Positions 6,552 through 6,928 of a stretch of DNA of 6,928 nt are shown piece after piece. Location: NCBI GenBank assembly GCA_903896585.1, contig CAITYI010000354.1, forward strand, positions 1-6,928. The letters run 5' to 3'. The notes below the pieces were generated by a model that did not search any database, had not been told where the DNA came from, and worked only from the letters and a program-made list of their open reading frames with translations. The position numbers and the translations under genes were made by a program. Each line of letters opens with the position of its first letter. Within the stretch, counting starts at the first letter, position 1. Source of the DNA: an uncultured bacterium. Lineage in GTDB: Bacteria > Actinomycetota > Actinomycetes > S36-B12.

Positions 6552-6561
6552 AATAGGGTTG
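6548..6561. promoter_or_regulatory. Candidate SufR operator, CAAC-N6-GTTG
   Basis: Positions 6548-6551 read CAAC and 6558-6561 read GTTG with six bases between, exactly the inverted repeat reported as the SufR binding site in cyanobacteria. The last G is the first base of the sufR start codon, so bound protein would cover the transcription and translation start: classic autorepression. An eight-base match of fixed spacing is expected about 0.002 times in a 115-bp gap at even base composition. Actinobacterial SufR sites may differ from the cyanobacterial consensus, which tempers confidence. Confidence 0.5.
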
Positions 6562-6928
6562 TGAAATTCCCCGGAGAGGCCGCAGAGCGTGTTGCCCGCG
6601 TGCTTCTGACTCATGGCACGGCAACCACCGTGGAGTTGGCGCGTGAATTGAACCTCAGTCCGCAGGCGGTTCGCAGGTCCCTTGGCGCCCTTCAAGAAGC
6701 GGGGCTCGTACACGTACACGATAAAGTACCTTTTGGACCCTCCCCAACCAAGCGCAGAGGCCGGCCCAGTTCCTCATACTCGCTGAGCGATCAGGGCCGG
6801 AAACTACTACGTCAGTCGTATAACGACTTAGCCCTCGAGTCACTCGAATTCCTGGAGCGAACCTACGGTCGCCAAGCGGTACGCGAGTTCGCCTCGGAGC
6901 GGGCGCACCGAATAATCACGGGTAAGAC
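6561..6928 (+). CDS. sufR: SufR-type winged-helix regulator, N-terminal 122 residues (runs off right edge)
   Basis: DNA-binding regulator resembling SufR of actinobacteria (Rv1460 in M. tuberculosis), an iron-sulfur-sensing repressor of the suf cluster-assembly operon. In my translation residues 5-51 form a helix-turn-helix: RVARVLLTHGTATTVELARELN followed by LSPQAVRRSLGALQEAGLV, closely matching the family. A basic wing has RRGRPSSSYSLSDQG (65-79), the GRP..Y.L...G signature of these proteins. Residues 80-122 start the helical linker. The C-terminal cysteines that would bind the cluster lie outside the window, so sensing cannot be confirmed. The start is GTG 6561: an in-frame TGA at 6495 and the lack of other start codons between leave it as the first choice. 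No Shine-Dalgarno sequence is visible, and AACAAT (6549-6554) is a weak candidate -10 for a leaderless message. In this family sufB, sufD, sufC, sufS and sufU normally follow on the same strand. Confidence 0.85.
   Translation, partial: MKFPGEAAERVARVLLTHGTATTVELARELNLSPQAVRRSLGALQEAGLVHVHDKVPFGPSPTKRRGRPSSSYSLSDQGRKLLRQSYNDLALESLEFLERTYGRQAVREFASERAHRIITGK

Noticed and set aside
1..6928. Mobile elements, CRISPR arrays, tRNA or rRNA genes, phage or defence genes
   Set aside because: Nearly the whole window is accounted for by seven housekeeping or transporter genes; I saw no transposase, repeat array, cloverleaf sequence or target-site duplication.

Overview
The window reads as a compact stretch of an actinobacterial (Actinomycetota) chromosome. 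The evidence is the gene content and order, which match a layout known from mycobacteria, corynebacteria and streptomycetes: transaldolase and transketolase together, next to protoheme IX farnesyltransferase (ctaB), heme A synthase (ctaA), a two-gene ABC exporter, and a SufR-type regulator that usually heads a suf iron-sulfur assembly operon. Base composition looks close to half G+C, which is low for the phylum, and gaps between genes are very short. That would suit one of the smaller-genome, lower-GC aquatic actinobacteria, but this is an inference and not a taxonomic assignment.

Layout, left to right. Positions 1-759 (minus) hold the first 253 residues of transaldolase; its C-terminus lies beyond the left edge. 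Positions 772-2844 (minus) hold a complete transketolase with every expected catalytic residue. The two genes form one operon, tkt then tal, with the tal ribosome-binding site placed on the tkt stop codon. A 94-bp divergent promoter region (2845-2938) separates tkt from ctaB (2939-3844, plus). ctaB converges, across only 13 bp, on ctaA (3858-4787, minus). ctaA is the last gene of a three-gene minus-strand operon: ABC ATPase (5516-6445), ABC-2 permease (4798-5523, overlapping the ATPase by 8 bp) and ctaA, starting 10 bp after the permease stop. A 115-bp divergent region (6446-6560) separates this operon from a sufR-like gene (6561 to the right edge, plus, N-terminal 122 residues only).

How the parts work together. 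CtaB (heme B to heme O) and CtaA (heme O to heme A) make the heme of aa3-type cytochrome c oxidase. Cotranscription of ctaA with an ABC exporter suggests, but does not prove, a role for the exporter in respiratory or heme-related physiology. Tkt and Tal are the non-oxidative pentose phosphate enzymes; zwf, opcA and pgl would be expected to the left. SufR should control sufBDCSU-type genes to the right.

Regulatory signals are the most informative part. An exact CAAC-N6-GTTG inverted repeat, the operator described for cyanobacterial SufR, overlaps the sufR start codon and shares one half-site with a 26-bp imperfect palindrome. Three genes (tkt, ctaB, ABC ATPase) have a TAGNNT hexamer exactly six bases before the start codon, the geometry of leaderless actinobacterial transcripts. 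Inverted repeats overlap two of these -10 elements. I found no mobile element, RNA gene, CRISPR array or clearly novel system; the genes themselves are ordinary.
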